From assembly GCA_014859265.1 (NCBI GenBank), contig JACUUN010000014.1:1-36016 (forward strand): DNA of 36,016 nt, given 5' to 3'. This stretch comes from Coriobacteriia bacterium (GTDB lineage: Bacteria > Actinomycetota > Coriobacteriia > Anaerosomatales > SLCP01). This document shows, piece by piece, positions 8,927 to 16,644 of the stretch (the first letter of the stretch is position 1; the number at the start of each line of letters is the position of its first letter). The position numbers and the translations under genes were made by a program. The notes beneath the pieces are model-generated. The model was given only the letters and a program-made list of their open reading frames with translations. It did not search any database and was not told the DNA's origin.

Positions 8927-9190
8927 GTGCCCGCGTCGGCGACCCCCACACGGCACACCGTGCGCGGTACCACTGCGATGGCCGTCTCCTTCTTCGACAC
9001 GGGGAAGTCTTTGGAGGAGGGGGGCGAACCCATGAGGGTCAACGTTCTCGTGTTCGCACTCGACGGTGTCGAAGTGAGGATGGCCTCGTGGGCTTTCGAA
9101 CGCCTCACCGACGGCGAATGGGTGGTGCATCCGGCACTCAGCGTAGACGAGCTCATCGCGATTGCCGAGACGTTCGAACCGCTGGAGTAG
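8927..9190 (+). CDS. Small protein of unknown function
   Basis: An 87-residue protein that I do not recognise. GTG 8927 follows GAGGGG at six bases. An alternative ATG at 9032 follows a GGAGGAGGGGGG run and would give only 52 residues (MRVNVLVFALDGVEVRMASW onward). Codons between the two starts are strongly GC-ending, like the rest of the gene, which supports the longer version. The predicted chain is a short polar start, two beta-like stretches (VNVLVFALDGVEV; WAFERLTDGEWVV), and an acidic C-terminal helix (SVDELIAIAETFEPLE). There is no Cys, signal peptide or membrane segment, so it should be soluble and cytosolic. It is divergent from the acyltransferase gene and 200 bases before cysK. Confidence 0.5.
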   Translation: MPASATPTRHTVRGTTAMAVSFFDTGKSLEEGGEPMRVNVLVFALDGVEVRMASWAFERLTDGEWVVHPALSVDELIAIAETFEPLE

Positions 9191-9391
9191 GTCGGGGGCG
9201 CGTGCTCAGCCTACGCAGAGCGGGGAAGCCCCGGTCCTCGGTATCGTCAACCGGGACGCAGGTTCGCGCAGCCACCAGCGTATTGGTAGTGAACGCATAG
9301 CAGTACTGCGAAATACACATCGCGTCTCGTGCTAATCTGCAGGGGAGTGCGCATGCGACGGATGCTCTGACCGAGTCCGAGGAGGTCTTCA

Positions 9392-10360
9392 ATGGCGGAG
9401 GAATTCGCATACTACTTCGATAGCATCGTCGACACGATTGGTCATACGCCGGTCGTCCCGCTTCATCGGCTCGGCGAGGGCCTTGAGGCGACCGTCCTGG
9501 TGAAGCTGGAGTCCCACAACCCGGGCGGTTCGGTCAAGGACCGCATCGGCCTGTCCATGATTGAGGATGCCGAGGATCGCGGCGTGCTGACGCCCGGCAT
9601 CTCGGTGATAGTCGAGCCAACGAGTGGCAACACCGGGATTGCGCTCGCGCTCGTGGGCGCCGAGCGCGGCTACCGCGTCATCCTCACGATGCCGGAGTCG
9701 ATGTCGCTCGAGCGCCGCAAGCTGCTCGCCGCATTCGGGGCAGAACTCATCCTCACCCCGCGCGAGAAGGGCATGAAGGGCGCGGTCGAGGAGGCCGAGC
9801 GCGTCGCGGCCGAGACGCCGGACGCCTGGATTGCAGGACAGTTTGACAACCCTGCCAACCCCGCAGTCCACTACGCGACCACCGGACCCGAGGTGCACGG
9901 CGCGGTGGGCGACCACACGCTCGGCGCCTTCATCGCGGGCGTGGGCACCGGTGGTACGATCACTGGCGCCGGGCGCTACCTCAAGGAGAACCGGCCCGGC
10001 ACACTCGCAATCGCTGTCGAGCCTGCCGAGTCGCCGATCATCACGCAGACACTGGCCGGCGAGGCGATCACCCCCGGCCCGCACATCATCCAGGGCATCG
10101 GAGCGAACTTCATCCCTGCTGTGCTCGACGTCGATCTGCTCGACGAAGTCATCACCATCGATGCCGACACGGCAATCGCGACCGCCCGCCGGTTGGCTGC
10201 CGAGGAAGGCCTGCTCGTGGGCATCTCGACCGGGGCAAACGTTGCGGCGGCACTTCAGGTTGCGGCGCGCCCCGAGCTCGCAGGCACCGTTGTCGTGACC
10301 GTCGCTCCCTCGACCGGCGAGCGCTACCTGAGCACGAAGCTCTGGGAGGAGCTCGGCTGA
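9392..10360 (+). CDS. cysK: Cysteine synthase (O-acetylserine sulfhydrylase)
   Basis: A cytosolic PLP enzyme that makes L-cysteine from O-acetyl-L-serine and sulfide. Its 322 residues match the family's length. Lys49 in NPGGSVKDR is the expected Schiff-base lysine; PTSGNTGIALAL is the substrate-binding Asn loop; GTGGTITGAGRYLKE is the phosphate-binding loop; GIGANFIPAVLD and GISTGANVAAAL are further CysK marks, and the tail ends GERYLSTKLW. ATG 9392 has GAGGAGG about seven bases upstream. The 200-base gap before it shows a short GC hairpin (CGGGG-AAG-CCCCG, near 9222) but no S-box or T-box that I can recognise. It stands alone: cysE is not adjacent, so acetylserine must come from elsewhere. 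Iron-sulfur and heme proteins in the window depend on cysteine, a general link only. Confidence 0.95.
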   Translation: MAEEFAYYFDSIVDTIGHTPVVPLHRLGEGLEATVLVKLESHNPGGSVKDRIGLSMIEDAEDRGVLTPGISVIVEPTSGNTGIALALVGAERGYRVILTMPESMSLERRKLLAAFGAELILTPREKGMKGAVEEAERVAAETPDAWIAGQFDNPANPAVHYATTGPEVHGAVGDHTLGAFIAGVGTGGTITGAGRYLKENRPGTLAIAVEPAESPIITQTLAGEAITPGPHIIQGIGANFIPAVLDVDLLDEVITIDADTAIATARRLAAEEGLLVGISTGANVAAALQVAARPELAGTVVVTVAPSTGERYLSTKLWEELG

Positions 10361-10365
10361 AAGTA

Positions 10366-10384
10366 AGCCGGCCGTGTGCTGGCT
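10366..10384 (+). terminator. Hairpin after cysK, possible terminator
   Basis: AGCCGGC (10366-10372) pairs with GCTGGCT (10378-10384), one G-T wobble, five-base loop, six bases past the cysK stop. No T-run follows, so intrinsic termination is uncertain, though such GC hairpins are common after genes in high-GC Gram-positives. Confidence 0.35.
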
Positions 10385-10478
10385 CGATCGCCCCGCCGTC
10401 CCTATCCGTCGCATACGATGAGGCCGTATCTTCACGCCGACGCGTCGCGTTAGTACGGATATGAGGTCGAGACCGCGG

Positions 10479-11045
10479 ATGACTGCGATCGACGAGCGGC
10501 ACATTGACAGGCTTGTGCGGCGGTCCGTACGGGGTGACGCCGAAGCGTTCGGACGCATATTCGACATCTATGTCGACCGCGTCTTCGCCTATGCCTACGC
10601 GCGGTTGCGCGACCCGCACGAGGCGGAAGACGTGACGGAAACGGTGTTCCTCAAGGCATTCGCTGCGATACGGACGTATGACCGGCGTGGCGTGCCGTTT
10701 GGAGCGTGGCTGTTCCGCATTGCGCGGAACACGACCGTTGACCATGTGAGGCGTACGGGGTGGATACCTCAGCCGGTAGACGATCTCGAAGAGCTTGCGG
10801 GTCCCGACCCGATCGTGCTCGACGAGGAGATTGCGACTCGTCTGGACAGCGCAGTGGTCAGGTCAGCGGTGCGAAACCTTACCGAGGACCAGGCAGCTGT
10901 CATCGCGTGTCGCTTCTTCTGGGACGTGGACATCCGGCAGACTGCGCAGACCCTGGATCGGACGGAAGGCTCGGTCAAAGCGTTGCAGCACAGGGCACTC
11001 CGCGCGCTGGCGAGACTGCTCGAGGAGATGAGTGCCGATGAGTGA
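10479..11045 (+). CDS. ECF-type RNA polymerase sigma factor
   Basis: A sigma-70-family protein of 188 residues (194 if ATG 10461 is used; neither start has a strong ribosome-binding site). Region 2 covers about residues 20-85: FGRIFDIYVDRVFAYAYARL, then the -10-recognition helix with DPHEAEDVTETVFLKAF and the GAWLFRIARNTTVDHVRR segment. Region 4 covers about residues 125-185: NLTEDQAAVIACRFFWDVDI followed by the helix-turn-helix QTAQTLDRTEGSVKALQHRALRAL. There is no region 1.1 or 3, as expected for the extracytoplasmic function group. The stop overlaps the start of the DUF5667 gene, so the two are translated together and the neighbour is the likely regulator. I infer that it controls the exported proteins just downstream; no promoter pair could be confirmed by eye. 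Confidence 0.85.
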   Translation: MTAIDERHIDRLVRRSVRGDAEAFGRIFDIYVDRVFAYAYARLRDPHEAEDVTETVFLKAFAAIRTYDRRGVPFGAWLFRIARNTTVDHVRRTGWIPQPVDDLEELAGPDPIVLDEEIATRLDSAVVRSAVRNLTEDQAAVIACRFFWDVDIRQTAQTLDRTEGSVKALQHRALRALARLLEEMSADE

Positions 11046-11829
11046 CGGATACGAAGACCGGTCTGCCGGCTGCGGGACGCCGGTCTGCGATGTCCTGCGT
11101 TCGGCTGCCGAGCCGATGTCGCCCGACGCCCGGGAACGAGTGCGTGCCCGTGTGGTGGCTGCGGCCGCTTCGTCGACCTCAGGCGTGCGGATGCGCACCT
11201 CGTTGCTGAGGGCGGTCGTCGCTTTCGTCGTGCTTGCGCTTGCAATGACCGGTGTGGCGACCGCCGCCTCCGATTCGCTGCCAGGGGACGTGCTCTACTC
11301 TGTCAAGCGTGCGATAGAGCAGGTGCACATCGCTTTGACGTCCTCGAATGAGCGTCAGGCCGATGTGTACTTCGACATCGCGGACGAGCGCATCCGTGAG
11401 ATTGAGCGATTGATGAACACCAGCGTGTCTGCGCGTGCGATAAACGAAGCGGTCGAAGGATTCCGCGATGCGGCTCGCAGGGCTGTCGATCTTGAGCCCG
11501 ACGAGATGGCCGCCCAGCGGAGGGCAGATGAGATCCGCAAGCGTGTCGAGGGGGCGCCTGCTGCGGTCAGAGATGCCGTGGAGTCCGAACTTCGACAGCT
11601 GGACCCGATACCATCGGGTACGCCCTCTGTGTCTCCGGTTCCGCCCGAGTCGCCTTCGGCACAGCCAGATGGCGGCGATGCCGAGCAGGAAGGACCTTCT
11701 GCAACGCCTGCCCCACCTGCGCCTCTCGACTCCTCACGTGATGAGGATGGCAGCGACGGCCAGATCGATGGAATCGGAGATGCCGCGATCGACGGCCTCC
11801 GTGATTATCCCGGAAGTCTTTCTCCCTAG
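11038..11829 (+). CDS. DUF5667-type membrane protein, likely sigma-factor regulator
   Basis: A 263-residue protein with three parts: a cytosolic start of about 55 residues (Cys12 and Cys17; helical PDARERVRARVVAAAAS), one transmembrane helix (about 57-76), and an outside part. Directly after the helix, DSLPGDVLYSVKRAIEQVHIAL and the following helices match the DUF5667 domain that typically sits next to ECF sigma factors in Actinomycetota. The last 80 residues are a Pro/Ser/Asp-rich linker likely to span the cell wall. The gene overlaps the sigma gene by eight bases; GAGGAG lies about ten bases before ATG 11038 (GTG 11032 is the alternative). Role by context: holding the sigma factor and responding to an envelope signal. 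The N-terminal Cys pair lacks the HxxxCxxC zinc pattern of ZAS anti-sigma factors, so the mechanism would differ. Confidence 0.75.
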   Translation: MSDGYEDRSAGCGTPVCDVLRSAAEPMSPDARERVRARVVAAAASSTSGVRMRTSLLRAVVAFVVLALAMTGVATAASDSLPGDVLYSVKRAIEQVHIALTSSNERQADVYFDIADERIREIERLMNTSVSARAINEAVEGFRDAARRAVDLEPDEMAAQRRADEIRKRVEGAPAAVRDAVESELRQLDPIPSGTPSVSPVPPESPSAQPDGGDAEQEGPSATPAPPAPLDSSRDEDGSDGQIDGIGDAAIDGLRDYPGSLSP

Positions 11830-11900
11830 AACCGTAACCCAAGAGGAGGCTCGTTCGTTGTAGCCCGTGTAGGACCTGAGAGCGATTGGGAGGTGGCCAC

Positions 11901-12440
11901 ATGCTCCGACCGAGAACTGCTGTGATTGCTGCACTAGCGTGTCTGTTGGCGCTTTCATTGCCGCTGGCAGCGCTCGCCGGTGCCATGCCCCCGTCCGACC
12001 CGGCCGGATTCGGTATCGATCTCGCCGAACAGGCCGTGCATGGCCAGGTGCCGGTGGAGCCGAGCGCGCCCCCGTCTGTGACGGAGCAGCCAGCCGCTGG
12101 TGCCCCCTGGGTGGACACGACCGATCTGGGCGTGACGGAAGAAGATGTCGACGAAAACTCGCGGCCCGAGTGGGCAGGCAAGCCCGAGTGGGCAGGCAAG
12201 CCCGAGTGGGCAGGCAAGCCCGAGTGGGCAGGACGGCCGGACCTGACCGAGCAAGTCGAGGGTTCTGAAGAGACGACCGGCATCGCCCGTGCTCACAAGC
12301 AGATTCAGCGCAATATCGAGCGGGCAGAGGAGCGTGTCTCAGCCGGTCTTATGAAGCATGTCCCGCCGGGACTGCTCCACGTGCTCGAGAAGTTCATGAG
12401 CTGGCTCGGGATCACCCTCGTGCCCGAGAACGGTTCGTAG
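11901..12440 (+). CDS. Secreted protein with tandem PEWAGK repeats
   Basis: A 179-residue protein that I do not recognise. ATG 11901 follows GGGAGG at seven bases. A signal peptide with RPR, a hydrophobic core and an ALA-G cleavage site near residue 26 indicates export. The mature part is Pro/Ser-rich, then has four back-to-back hexapeptides PEWAGK (the last reads PEWAGR; about residues 89-112). An acidic stretch and a C-terminal amphipathic region (HKQIQRNIERAEERVSAGL, then PPGLLHVLEKFMSWLGIT) follow. No catalytic motif is visible. The helices may associate with membrane or wall polymer; this is inference. It lies 71 bases after the DUF5667 gene and before a tiny exported protein, so it is a likely target or partner of the sigma/anti-sigma pair. 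Confidence 0.7.
   Translation: MLRPRTAVIAALACLLALSLPLAALAGAMPPSDPAGFGIDLAEQAVHGQVPVEPSAPPSVTEQPAAGAPWVDTTDLGVTEEDVDENSRPEWAGKPEWAGKPEWAGKPEWAGRPDLTEQVEGSEETTGIARAHKQIQRNIERAEERVSAGLMKHVPPGLLHVLEKFMSWLGITLVPENGS
12165..12236 (+). repeat. Four 18-bp in-frame tandem repeats
   Basis: The unit CCCGAGTGGGCAGGCAAG occurs at 12165, 12183 and 12201 exactly, and at 12219 with the last bases changed to GACGG. The first three copies are identical at DNA level, including synonymous positions, which indicates recent expansion by slippage or unequal exchange. Each copy adds one PEWAGK hexapeptide, so copy number may vary between strains without breaking the frame. Confidence 0.95.
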
Positions 12441-12443
12441 AGC

Positions 12444-12486
12444 TCCGCGCGTAGCCCCATGCTGCGCGGAAGACCTTTCGGGGTCT
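12444..12486 (+). other. Two tandem hairpins between the two exported-protein genes
   Basis: TCCGCGC (12444-12450) pairs with GCGCGGA (12464-12470), with an inner AGC/GCT extension. AGACC (12471-12475) pairs with GGTCT (12482-12486) immediately after. They fill most of the 73-base gap. They could be an attenuator, an RNA-processing or stability element setting the ratio of the two products, or a weak terminator; no T-run follows. Confidence 0.4.
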
Positions 12487-12513
12487 GCATCGCAGAAGGG
12501 GGGTGAGACACGC

Positions 12514-12669
12514 ATGAAGAGACTGTTCGCTGTGCTTGTTGGCTCGTGTGCACTTTTGCTGGGCCTCGCAGCTCCTGCATTTGCTGTGATTCCACATCCG
12601 TTCCTCGGCATGATGCCGGCTGACGTCGCGGCATGGGTCGGTCCGCTGGTGCACGGACTCTTGCCGTAG
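12514..12669 (+). CDS. 51-residue exported peptide
   Basis: A very short gene. ATG 12514 is preceded by an AAGGGGGGTGAG ribosome-binding region, and the frame encodes MKRLFAVLVGSCALLLGL followed by APAFA, a textbook signal peptide with cleavage expected after residue 24. The mature peptide of about 27 residues starts VIPHPFLGMMPADVAAW and ends GPLVHGLLP. It is hydrophobic, rich in Pro and Met, and has two His. I know no family for it. It is the last gene of the sigma-factor locus, and a strong hairpin follows 40 bases after the stop. It could be a wall-associated or signalling peptide; nothing in the sequence decides this. Confidence 0.6.
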   Translation: MKRLFAVLVGSCALLLGLAAPAFAVIPHPFLGMMPADVAAWVGPLVHGLLP

Positions 12670-12709
12670 ACCAAGGGCAGCCAACCGTTTACGAGTCGAC
12701 CGACAAGGT

Positions 12710-12745
12710 ACGGCCCCGGTCCTTCGTGGGAAGGCCCGGGGCCGT
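12710..12745. terminator. Strong hairpin between convergent genes
   Basis: ACGGCCCCGG (12710-12719) pairs perfectly with CCGGGGCCGT (12736-12745), and an inner CCTT/AAGG pair adds four more base pairs. It sits between the plus-strand 51-residue peptide gene and the minus-strand transketolase gene, so it can end transcription from both sides. There is no T-run on either strand. Confidence 0.65.
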
Positions 12746-12785
12746 GGCGTACTCTGTCCAGGTCAGAATCAGGCGTCCGAGCTCA

Positions 12786-14801
12786 TCAGTTCCCCCGCTG
12801 ACGGCCCATCGCTGTTTTCACCGCATTCACGACAGCCTCGACCGTGAGCCCGAGCTCCCGCATGACGGTGTTTCCTGGAGCCGATGCACCGAACCGATCG
12901 ATGCCCACGGTCACGGGGCCGTCGCCGAGGTAGCTCTTCCAGCCGAGTACCGCCCCTGCCTCCACTGCGACAACAGGAACGCCCTCGGGCAGAACGGCCG
13001 CCCGGTACTCCTCGGCTTGAGAAACGAACAGGTCGATACACGGCATGCTGACGACCCGCGCCCGCACGCTCTCGGCGGCAAGCGCATCGCGCGTCTCGAG
13101 TGCGAGGTGCACCTCAGAGCCGGAGGCGACAACGATCACGTCTGGCGCGCCGCCCGCTTCGGCAAGCACGTAACCGCCTCTCATGACGCCTGCGTTGACC
13201 TGCGGATATGCGGCCGGGTCGAGGATTGGCAGCTTCTGGCGCGAGAGCGCCAGCATGACCGGGCCCGACCGCGTTTCGAGAGCGATGCGCCACGCGGCAG
13301 CCGTCTCGTTTGCGTCAGCCGGGCGCAGAACGAGCGACTTCGGGATCGCTCGAAGCGCGAGTAGCTGCTCCACGGGCTGGTGTGTCGGTCCGTCCTCGCC
13401 GAGCCCGACGCTGTCGTGCGAGAAGACGTGCACGACGTGGATGCCGCTCAGTGCTGCGAGGCGTATCGGCGGGCGCATGTAGTCGCTGAAGATGAGGAAC
13501 GTCGAGCCGTACGGCACGAAGCCGCCGTGGCAGGCCATCCCATTGAGCACGGAGCCCATCGCGTGCTCCCGCACTCCGAATCGCAGATTGCGCCCGTTGC
13601 GGTCATCCGCACTGAAGTCCGCGTACTCCGTGAGCAGCGTCTTGGTGCTCGGAGCAAGGTCTGCCGAGCCGCCCATAAGCTCCGGGAGTCGCCCGGCAAG
13701 AGCGTTCATCACCTTGCCGCCGGCATCACGGGTGGCCATCGCGCCGTCCTTGGCAGTAAACACCGGGATTGCGTCGGCCCAGCTCTCGGGCAGATCGCCG
13801 CGCATGCGCCGGTCAAACTCCTCGGCCAGCTCGGGGTGGGCGGCGCGGTATGCCTCGAAGCGCTCCCGCCACTGCCGGTGCCACTCGGCTCCGTGGGTAA
13901 CCGCCTTGCGGAAGTGGGCCAGGGCCTCGTCGGGGATGTGGAATGCGGGCTCGACTGGCCAGCCGAGCCGCTCCTTGGTGAGCCGGACTTCGTCGGCACC
14001 GAGGGGCTCGCCGTGTGCCGAGGCGGAGTCCTGCTTGTTGGGACTCCCGTAGCCGATCTGCGTGCGCACGGCGATGAGCGAGGGTCGGCGTGTCTCGTTG
14101 CGGGCACTCTCGATCGCTGCCTCGATGGCTGCGACGTCGGTACCGTCGTGGACGCGCTGAACGTGCCAGCCGTAGGCGGCGAAGCGGGCCACCGTGTCTT
14201 CGGTGAACGCGAGGTCGGTTGAGCCCTCGATCGATATGTGGTTGTCATCGTAGAGGGCGATGAGCTTGCCGAGGCCGAGGTGGCCGGCGAGGGATGCCGA
14301 CTCGGACGCCACACCCTCCATGAGATCGCCGTCGCTGCAGATCGTGTACGTGTGGTGGTCGACGACGGTGTGACCGGGCTTGTTGAAGCGCGCGGCCAGT
14401 GCTGCCTCGGCGATCGCCATGCCCACGGTGTTCGAGATGCCCTGACCCAGGGGACCGGTCGTCGCCTCGACGCCCGGAGTGAGACCATACTCTGGGTGGC
14501 CTGGTGTCCGGCTGCCCCACTGCCGGAAGTTCTGGAGCTCTTCCATCGGCAGGTCGTATCCGGTCAGGTGGAGCAGCGAGTACAGCATCGCGCAGCCGTG
14601 GCCCCCGGAGAGCACGAACCGGTCGCGGTCGGGCCAGTCCGGGTCGGCAGGGTCGAAGCACAAGAAGCGGTCCCAGAGCGTGTAGGCGGCGGGTGCCGCG
14701 CCCATCGGCATGCCCGGATGCCCCGAGTTCGCCTTCTGGACCATGTCGACCGCGAGGAACCGGATGGTGTTGATACAAAGGTCGTCAAGGGTTGCGTTCA
14801 T
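12786..14801 (-). CDS. tkt: Transketolase
   Basis: A 671-residue thiamine diphosphate enzyme of the non-oxidative pentose phosphate pathway, which moves two-carbon units between sugar phosphates; cytosolic homodimer. Full length for the family (about 660). Landmarks in order are [16 protein letters not shown], the [17 protein letters not shown] segment, the diphosphate and metal site in [13 protein letters not shown] with [14 protein letters not shown], and [20 protein letters not shown]. The second domain has [32 protein letters not shown] with the catalytic Glu, [22 protein letters not shown], and [17 protein letters not shown] at the end. It is monocistronic, divergent from the membrane protein at 14925. 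Without transaldolase or other pathway genes nearby, its regulation cannot be inferred. TATACC about 30 bases upstream could be a -10 box, but no clear -35 was seen. Confidence 0.97.
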   Translation of the reverse strand: MNATLDDLCINTIRFLAVDMVQKANSGHPGMPMGAAPAAYTLWDRFLCFDPADPDWPDRDRFVLSGGHGCAMLYSLLHLTGYDLPMEELQNFRQWGSRTPGHPEYGLTPGVEATTGPLGQGISNTVGMAIAEAALAARFNKPGHTVVDHHTYTICSDGDLMEGVASESASLAGHLGLGKLIALYDDNHISIEGSTDLAFTEDTVARFAAYGWHVQRVHDGTDVAAIEAAIESARNETRRPSLIAVRTQIGYGSPNKQDSASAHGEPLGADEVRLTKERLGWPVEPAFHIPDEALAHFRKAVTHGAEWHRQWRERFEAYRAAHPELAEEFDRRMRGDLPESWADAIPVFTAKDGAMATRDAGGKVMNALAGRLPELMGGSADLAPSTKTLLTEYADFSADDRNGRNLRFGVREHAMGSVLNGMACHGGFVPYGSTFLIFSDYMRPPIRLAALSGIHVVHVFSHDSVGLGEDGPTHQPVEQLLALRAIPKSLVLRPADANETAAAWRIALETRSGPVMLALSRQKLPILDPAAYPQVNAGVMRGGYVLAEAGGAPDVIVVASGSEVHLALETRDALAAESVRARVVSMPCIDLFVSQAEEYRAAVLPEGVPVVAVEAGAVLGWKSYLGDGPVTVGIDRFGASAPGNTVMRELGLTVEAVVNAVKTAMGRQRGN

Positions 14802-14924
14802 GATGTTCTCCGTCCGGATGGCAGGGTATATCGTCTGCGTGGAGGTAGTGAGCTTCGCTGACTACATACCCGTAGTACCTCGGATTCGTTGCACGGGCGG
14901 GGCCGCGGGGCAAAGGAGGGCCAT

Positions 14925-15635
14925 ATGGACGCGAACACAGCATGGACCACGGGGGTGCTCGCGCTGCTCGTCCTCGCGTGGACGGTCTGGCTGACGCGCT
15001 CGGTCGTGCTGGGCGGCGCGCGGGACAATCGAGGCCGCGAGCTTGAGGGCGTGCGCCCGGGAGCGGCGGAACGCGAGCCCGATACGGTGACCGCCTATCA
15101 CTACCGCACGTCGAGCAGGTTCGGCGAGTACGTGCAACTCCGCTTTCACGGGGGCGTCCTTCAGGTCTCTGGCCGACGGCTAGGTGTGGGCGGCTACTGC
15201 TTCTTCATCGGCCTGCAGGTCCTGTTGATGGCGCTCGTCCCGGTGGCGCTGGCGGCAGCGGTGCTCGCTGCCGACTGGTGCTGGGTACTCGCAGCGGTCG
15301 CGCTCTTCGCGGCCTTCGCATTCGCCTCCTCGGCGATGGCGGGCGGCTTCTGGGAGGGACCTGGCATCGCTGCGTGCCAGGAGCCGGCGACTCTCTCCCG
15401 TGTGGAGTTTCCTCTTGAAAGCGTGAGCGACATCAGCATAGGTACCGGTTGGGCGCGCAACCGCCTCGCAATCGTAATATGGCCTTTCGTGAAGTCGATT
15501 GACGCGCTTGCCGCGGGCCATGCGGTCTCGTTTGAGGCGCCCGATCCCGTAAGCGGGCGACGCGTCGTGTACGCGATGCACTTCTACACCGCCGAGGAGG
15601 CTGCGGAGTTCGTCGAGCGGTTGTGGAGTGAGTGA
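14925..15635 (+). CDS. Membrane protein of unknown function
   Basis: A 236-residue protein of no family that I recognise. ATG 14925 has AAAGGAGG about six bases upstream; the open frame continues to 14889 but without a better start. It has an N-terminal helix (about 8-28), a polar stretch of some 55 residues with TAYHYRTSSRFGEYVQLRFHGGVLQVSG, then two close hydrophobic helices (about 92-145). A C-terminal cytosolic domain follows, with FPLESVSDISIGTG and VSFEAPDPVSGRRVVYAMHF, resembling the alternating strands of PH-like bacterial membrane domains. The topology would place that domain with the polar loop on the same or opposite side depending on the first helix. It stands alone between transketolase and the YqeY gene. 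Confidence 0.65.
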   Translation: MDANTAWTTGVLALLVLAWTVWLTRSVVLGGARDNRGRELEGVRPGAAEREPDTVTAYHYRTSSRFGEYVQLRFHGGVLQVSGRRLGVGGYCFFIGLQVLLMALVPVALAAAVLAADWCWVLAAVALFAAFAFASSAMAGGFWEGPGIAACQEPATLSRVEFPLESVSDISIGTGWARNRLAIVIWPFVKSIDALAAGHAVSFEAPDPVSGRRVVYAMHFYTAEEAAEFVERLWSE

Positions 15636-15733
15636 GCGTGCCCGCGCTTTGATACGCTTGGAATGCGTACCGGCGCAGCATACAGAGCCGACCGGGTCAG
15701 CCGGGCGGACCATCAGAGGAACCGGAGGCAGAC

Positions 15734-16177
15734 GTGAACAAAGATCTGCTGGGCGCCGAGATCACACAGGCCATGCGCGACCACGACAAACCCCGCATCT
15801 CGATATTGCGTATGGTCAAGAACGAGATCGACACGCGCGAGAAGGAGACGCGGCAGCCCGTGTCCGATGAGGACGTGGCGGCTGCGCTGAAGAAGGTCCT
15901 GAAGCAGACCAGTGAGACGCTCGAGGGCTCGATTAAGGCAGGGACGAACGAGGAGCGCACAACTCTGCTCCAGACCCAGGTGGAGATACTCGAGGGCTAC
16001 CTGCCGGAGCAGGTCACAGGTGACGCGCTCGCTGCCATCATCGACCGCGTGCTTGCCGAGCACGGCTTCAGCGAGAAGCGCGACATGGGCAAGGCGATCG
16101 GTCTCGTCGTCTCCGAGACCGGCGGCAACTGCGACAAGGCCGAGGTCGCGCGCATCATCGGCGGCCGGCTCGGCTAG
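15734..16177 (+). CDS. yqeY: GatB/YqeY-domain protein
   Basis: A 147-residue soluble protein matching the whole YqeY family (about 150 residues), which is related to the tail of the amidotransferase subunit GatB. Marks are the start LLGAEITQAMRDHDKPRISILRMVKNEI, the central LKQTSETLEGSIKAGT segment, ILEGYLPEQVTGDALAAIID, and the closing DMGKAIGLVV with KAEVARIIGGRL. The GatB tail binds the tRNA elbow; what free-standing YqeY does is not well settled, though a tRNA-linked role is usually assumed. GTG 15734 has CGGAGG at a normal distance. It is followed after three bases by a broken metallo-beta-lactamase gene, so they share a transcript. Confidence 0.92.
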   Translation: MNKDLLGAEITQAMRDHDKPRISILRMVKNEIDTREKETRQPVSDEDVAAALKKVLKQTSETLEGSIKAGTNEERTTLLQTQVEILEGYLPEQVTGDALAAIIDRVLAEHGFSEKRDMGKAIGLVVSETGGNCDKAEVARIIGGRLG

Positions 16178-16180
16178 CCG

Positions 16181-16561
16181 GTGAGCGAGCCGCGGCTTTC
16201 GGAGATTCTGCCGGGCATCTGGACCGCCGAGGTGTCGTTGCCGGGCTTCGAGGTCTGCAGCGTGGTACTGCTCGGCGCCACCCGGATGCTCGTCTTCGAC
16301 ACGCTGGTGCGTCCGGGCGACATGCGCCCGTTCGCCGAACTCGCCGGGGATCGCGAGATCGTCACCGTTTACAGCCACGCCGACTGGGATCACATCTGGG
16401 GCACTGCCGGGTTGCCCGCGCGCGGGGGAGAGGTCGTAGGGCACGCCTCGTGCCCAAATCGGTTTCGCACCGATGTTCCCGAGACTCTGGCGAAGAAGTG
16501 TGCCAAGGAGTCCGGGGCTTGGGACGACGTCGAGCTGGTCGCGCCCCGGTACGGTGGGTGA
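16181..16561 (+). pseudogene. Truncated metallo-beta-lactamase-fold gene
   Basis: A frame of 126 residues beginning GTG 16181 (SEPRLSEILPGIWTAEVSLPG), with the N-terminal half of a metallo-beta-lactamase fold: two strands, MLVFDTLVRPGD, then YSHADWDHIWGTAG, a variant of the HxHxDH metal motif in which the second His is Asp. It stops at 16559 after VELVAPRYGG, where a full enzyme needs about another 80-120 residues carrying the later His/Asp ligands. None of the following frames supplies them; the next 80 bases lead into a lipoprotein gene. I read it as a 3'-truncated remnant that may still be translated with yqeY, and not as a working hydrolase. An unusual half-size protein cannot be ruled out. 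Confidence 0.65.
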
Positions 16562-16644
16562 GTCCGCCTCCGACACGGGGGCGGGCGTTTTGCTAGCGTG
16601 TACAGGCGATGGCCTGCCGACGTCCGGATTCCATAGGAGACGAC

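Noticed and set aside
8875-8960. tRNA-like stretch with GGAGGG, GGTGGCCGAG and GGGTTCGAC
   Set aside because: The pieces recall a serine tRNA, but no acceptor stem or anticodon arm can be paired at the right distances.
8734-9156. N-terminal extension of the acyltransferase frame
   Set aside because: Ser/Arg/Pro-rich translation antisense to the small gene at 8927 and its leader; the GNAT-like protein starts naturally at 8733.
8305-9300. 331-codon plus-strand frame overlapping the acyltransferase gene
   Set aside because: It has the composition of shadow sequence (Arg/Gly/Pro rich), lies antisense to a better-supported gene and has no ribosome-binding site.
12165-12236. Tandem 18-bp repeats as a CRISPR array
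   Set aside because: There are no spacers; the units are contiguous and in frame within a secreted protein gene.
13380-14222. 280-codon plus-strand frame opposite transketolase
   Set aside because: Transketolase motifs on the minus strand are unambiguous; the plus-strand frame is its mirror.
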